DNA of 37,476 nt from a virus, in the IMG/VR virus record IMGVR_UViG_3300032087_004624, positions 1-37,476 of that record; one strand, given 5' to 3'. A model generated the notes under the pieces. The model searched no databases. It was not told the origin of the DNA and worked only from the letters and a program-made list of their open reading frames with translations. Below, piece after piece: positions 35,989-37,476 of this stretch. Each line of letters begins with the position of its first letter. Within the stretch, counting starts at the first letter, position 1. A program made the position numbers and the translations under genes.

Positions 35989-36954
35989 ATGCAACCACAA
36001 TCACTTAACGAAGAAAAATTAATTCCTCTTGATACTTCAGGGGAAAATGTAGATGTTGAATTAAAAGAAGATAAAAAGGAAGAAAATAATGAAAAAAATA
36101 TAGAAGTAAAAGAAGAAGTTGCAGTAAATGATCACAAACCTAACGAAGAAGGGACTGAACACGAACAGTATCTTAAAAAGAAAAATGATCCTGTAAAAAG
36201 AATTAAAGAATTAACTTTTAAGCAAAGAGAAGCAGAAAGACAGCAACAAGCTGCTATTGAATATGCTAAAGCATTGCAAAAAGAAAACGAAGAATTAAAA
36301 AAGAAAAATTCTACCTTAGATAATTCTTATATTGAAGAGTTTAAAACAAGAGCAACTTCTGAAGAGAATAATATTAAAAGAGAACTTCAAGAAGCTATGC
36401 AAGCGGGTGATTTTGGTAAACAAGCTGAATTACAGTCAAAGTTAACTGATACAATTCTTCAAAGACAAAGAGCTGAAATGACTCTTCAGAAAAAAATTCA
36501 GGAAGAAAAAAATAAACCTGAAGAAAAACCTGTTGATTTTACAGCTATGCAACAAAAACAACCTCCTACACCTGAGCCTTCACCAAAAGCTCAAGCGTGG
36601 GTTGAAAAAAATTCTTGGTTCGGTAACGGATCAGATACTGGACATGATGTCGTAAAAACTATGGCGACTTATGGTATTCATCGTCAATTGATTAATGAAG
36701 GAGTAGATCCTGAGTCAGATGATTATTATAATGAAATAGATACTAGACTTTCTAGGTATTTTAATGCTAATACAGACACATCACAAGTCGCATCCAACAG
36801 GGCCACCCAGACTGTTGCGAGCGCAGCCAGAAATGGCAAAGCAACTGGGCGCAAAACTGTGACGCTCACGCCATCACAGGTAGCATTAGCTAAAAAACTT
36901 GGTGTGCCATTAGAGAAATACGCAGAACAACTGCAATTAATGCAGAAATCGTGA
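35989..36954 (+). CDS. Scaffolding-like coiled-coil protein
   Basis: A 321-residue protein from ATG 35989 (MQPQSLNEEKLIPLDTSGEN), preferred to ATG 35977 because a GGAGA site (35979-35983) precedes it. An acidic N terminus (many E/D/N) is followed by a long coiled coil (KRIKELTFKQREAERQQQAA; QKENEELKKKNSTLDNSYIE; RQRAEMTLQKKIQEEKNKPE), then KAQAWVEKNSWFGNGSDTGH and a C terminus ending LAKKLGVPLEKYAEQLQLMQ. This is the usual layout of marine-phage scaffold proteins upstream of the capsid gene. A head-assembly role is inferred. Confidence 0.7.
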   Translation: MQPQSLNEEKLIPLDTSGENVDVELKEDKKEENNEKNIEVKEEVAVNDHKPNEEGTEHEQYLKKKNDPVKRIKELTFKQREAERQQQAAIEYAKALQKENEELKKKNSTLDNSYIEEFKTRATSEENNIKRELQEAMQAGDFGKQAELQSKLTDTILQRQRAEMTLQKKIQEEKNKPEEKPVDFTAMQQKQPPTPEPSPKAQAWVEKNSWFGNGSDTGHDVVKTMATYGIHRQLINEGVDPESDDYYNEIDTRLSRYFNANTDTSQVASNRATQTVASAARNGKATGRKTVTLTPSQVALAKKLGVPLEKYAEQLQLMQKS

Positions 36955-36968
36955 AGTAAGGAGGCGTT

Positions 36969-37436
36969 ATGGAAGAAATAAAAGAATTAAAAAAGACTTC
37001 GCGCAAACAAGAGACCCGTGAAAAGGTTGCTCGTAAGAGGGGATGGGTCCCTCCTTCGAACTTAGAAGCGCCAGAACCACCAGAAGGTTTTCACCATCGG
37101 TGGGTACGATCTGAATATCGTGGTATGACTGATGAAAAAAATATCATTGGTAGACTACGAAGTGGATATGAATTTGTGAGAATAGATGAATATCCTGATA
37201 GAGCGGATTTACCCTCTATCTCTGAAGGAAGATACCAAGGCGTTATAGGTATTGGCGGATTATTATTAATGCGTTGTCCAGTTGAAGTGAAAGAAGACCG
37301 AGATGAATATTTTCGTAATCTTACAAATCAAAAGACAGATGCAATTGAAAATGATCTTCACAAAGATGAGCATCCAGCGATGCCAATCCATCAGGAAAGG
37401 CAAAGCAGAGTAACTTTTGGAGGCAAAAAATCTTAA
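36969..37436 (+). CDS. Conserved head-region protein, function unknown
   Basis: A 155-residue protein. A basic N terminus (SRKQETREKVARKRGWVPPS) leads to NLEAPEPPEGFHHRWVRSEY, RLRSGYEFVRIDEYP, YQGVIGIGGLLLMRCPVEV and HPAMPIHQERQSRVTFGGKK. I recognise this set (RWVR, GYEFVR, GLLLxRxPxE, PxxRxSRVTFG) from proteins lying between scaffold and capsid genes in marine phages; no function is known to me. AAGGAGG site 6 bases before the ATG. The end overlaps the next start (TAATG). Confidence 0.75.
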   Translation: MEEIKELKKTSRKQETREKVARKRGWVPPSNLEAPEPPEGFHHRWVRSEYRGMTDEKNIIGRLRSGYEFVRIDEYPDRADLPSISEGRYQGVIGIGGLLLMRCPVEVKEDRDEYFRNLTNQKTDAIENDLHKDEHPAMPIHQERQSRVTFGGKKS

Positions 37437-37476
37437 TGAGTAAGGTTCATGTCTCTAAAAAAGTAATAGGAGACTG
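37436..37476 (+). CDS. Start of another morphogenesis gene, cut by the window edge
   Basis: ATG 37436-37438 overlaps the preceding stop (TAATG); 13 codons are visible (MSKVHVSKKVIGD). Given the order scaffold, conserved head protein, the major capsid gene is expected here or soon after, but so few residues cannot decide. Confidence 0.4.
   Translation, partial: MSKVHVSKKVIGD

Noticed and set aside
1-37476. Integrase, excisionase or attachment site
   Set aside because: No tyrosine or serine recombinase signature was found among the proteins, so lysogeny has no direct support here.

Overview
The window is most of a tailed bacteriophage genome, close to contig scale. It carries both terminase subunits, a portal, a scaffold-like protein, large virion proteins, holin and endolysin, a full replication set (family A DNA polymerase, archaeo-eukaryotic-type primase, two helicases, an SSB-like protein) and many small early genes. 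DNA is AT-rich by eye (roughly one third G+C, not computed). Several families (2OG-Fe(II) oxygenases, GroES-like co-chaperonin, GP88, the QSDLHRQ-type virion protein, the portal type) are ones I know from uncultured marine phages, so a marine low-GC host such as an alphaproteobacterium of the SAR11 type is a reasonable inference. No integrase, excisionase or phage RNA polymerase is visible. The putative internal/ejection proteins, and the absence of any visible tail tube or tape measure, suggest a podovirus-like particle. The capsid gene and any tail genes next to it probably lie past the right edge.

Layout. 1-2186 (minus): a translationally coupled operon of a glycosyltransferase-like protein and three distinct 2OG-Fe(II) oxygenases. 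2187-2310: divergent promoter region with AT-rich palindromes. 2311-11138 (plus): tightly packed large virion proteins. 11127-19889 (minus): two small exported proteins, endonuclease VII-like nuclease, DNA polymerase, UvrD-like helicase, C5-cytosine methyltransferase with a second gene nested in another frame, a small basic protein, primase, SSB-like protein and a partner. 20104-23671 (plus): SNF2 helicase, a structured leader RNA and a chain of overlapping small early genes, including a ribbon-helix-helix protein. 23672-27250: an iteron/hairpin cluster, terminase small subunit, then a GC-richer accessory island whose genes are bounded by copies of one repeat. 27251-37476 (plus): large terminase, portal, lysis cassette, co-chaperonin, scaffold-like protein and the start of one more gene.

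Most interesting points: (1) a 240-codon gene with its own strong Shine-Dalgarno lies wholly inside the methyltransferase gene, and its WPTP repeats are the same DNA as the methyltransferase ADT/ADS repeats; (2) the leader of the primase gene can fold so that its Shine-Dalgarno is paired, with a 21-codon upstream reading frame across the opposite arm; (3) an 87-nt structured RNA closed by a perfect 10-bp helix precedes the small early genes; (4) six GGTAACA copies, four of them forming a long hairpin, lie just upstream of terS; (5) five copies of a boundary repeat mark out cassette-like genes between terS and terL; (6) an AAGTTATAAC-like motif recurs in most early promoter regions.
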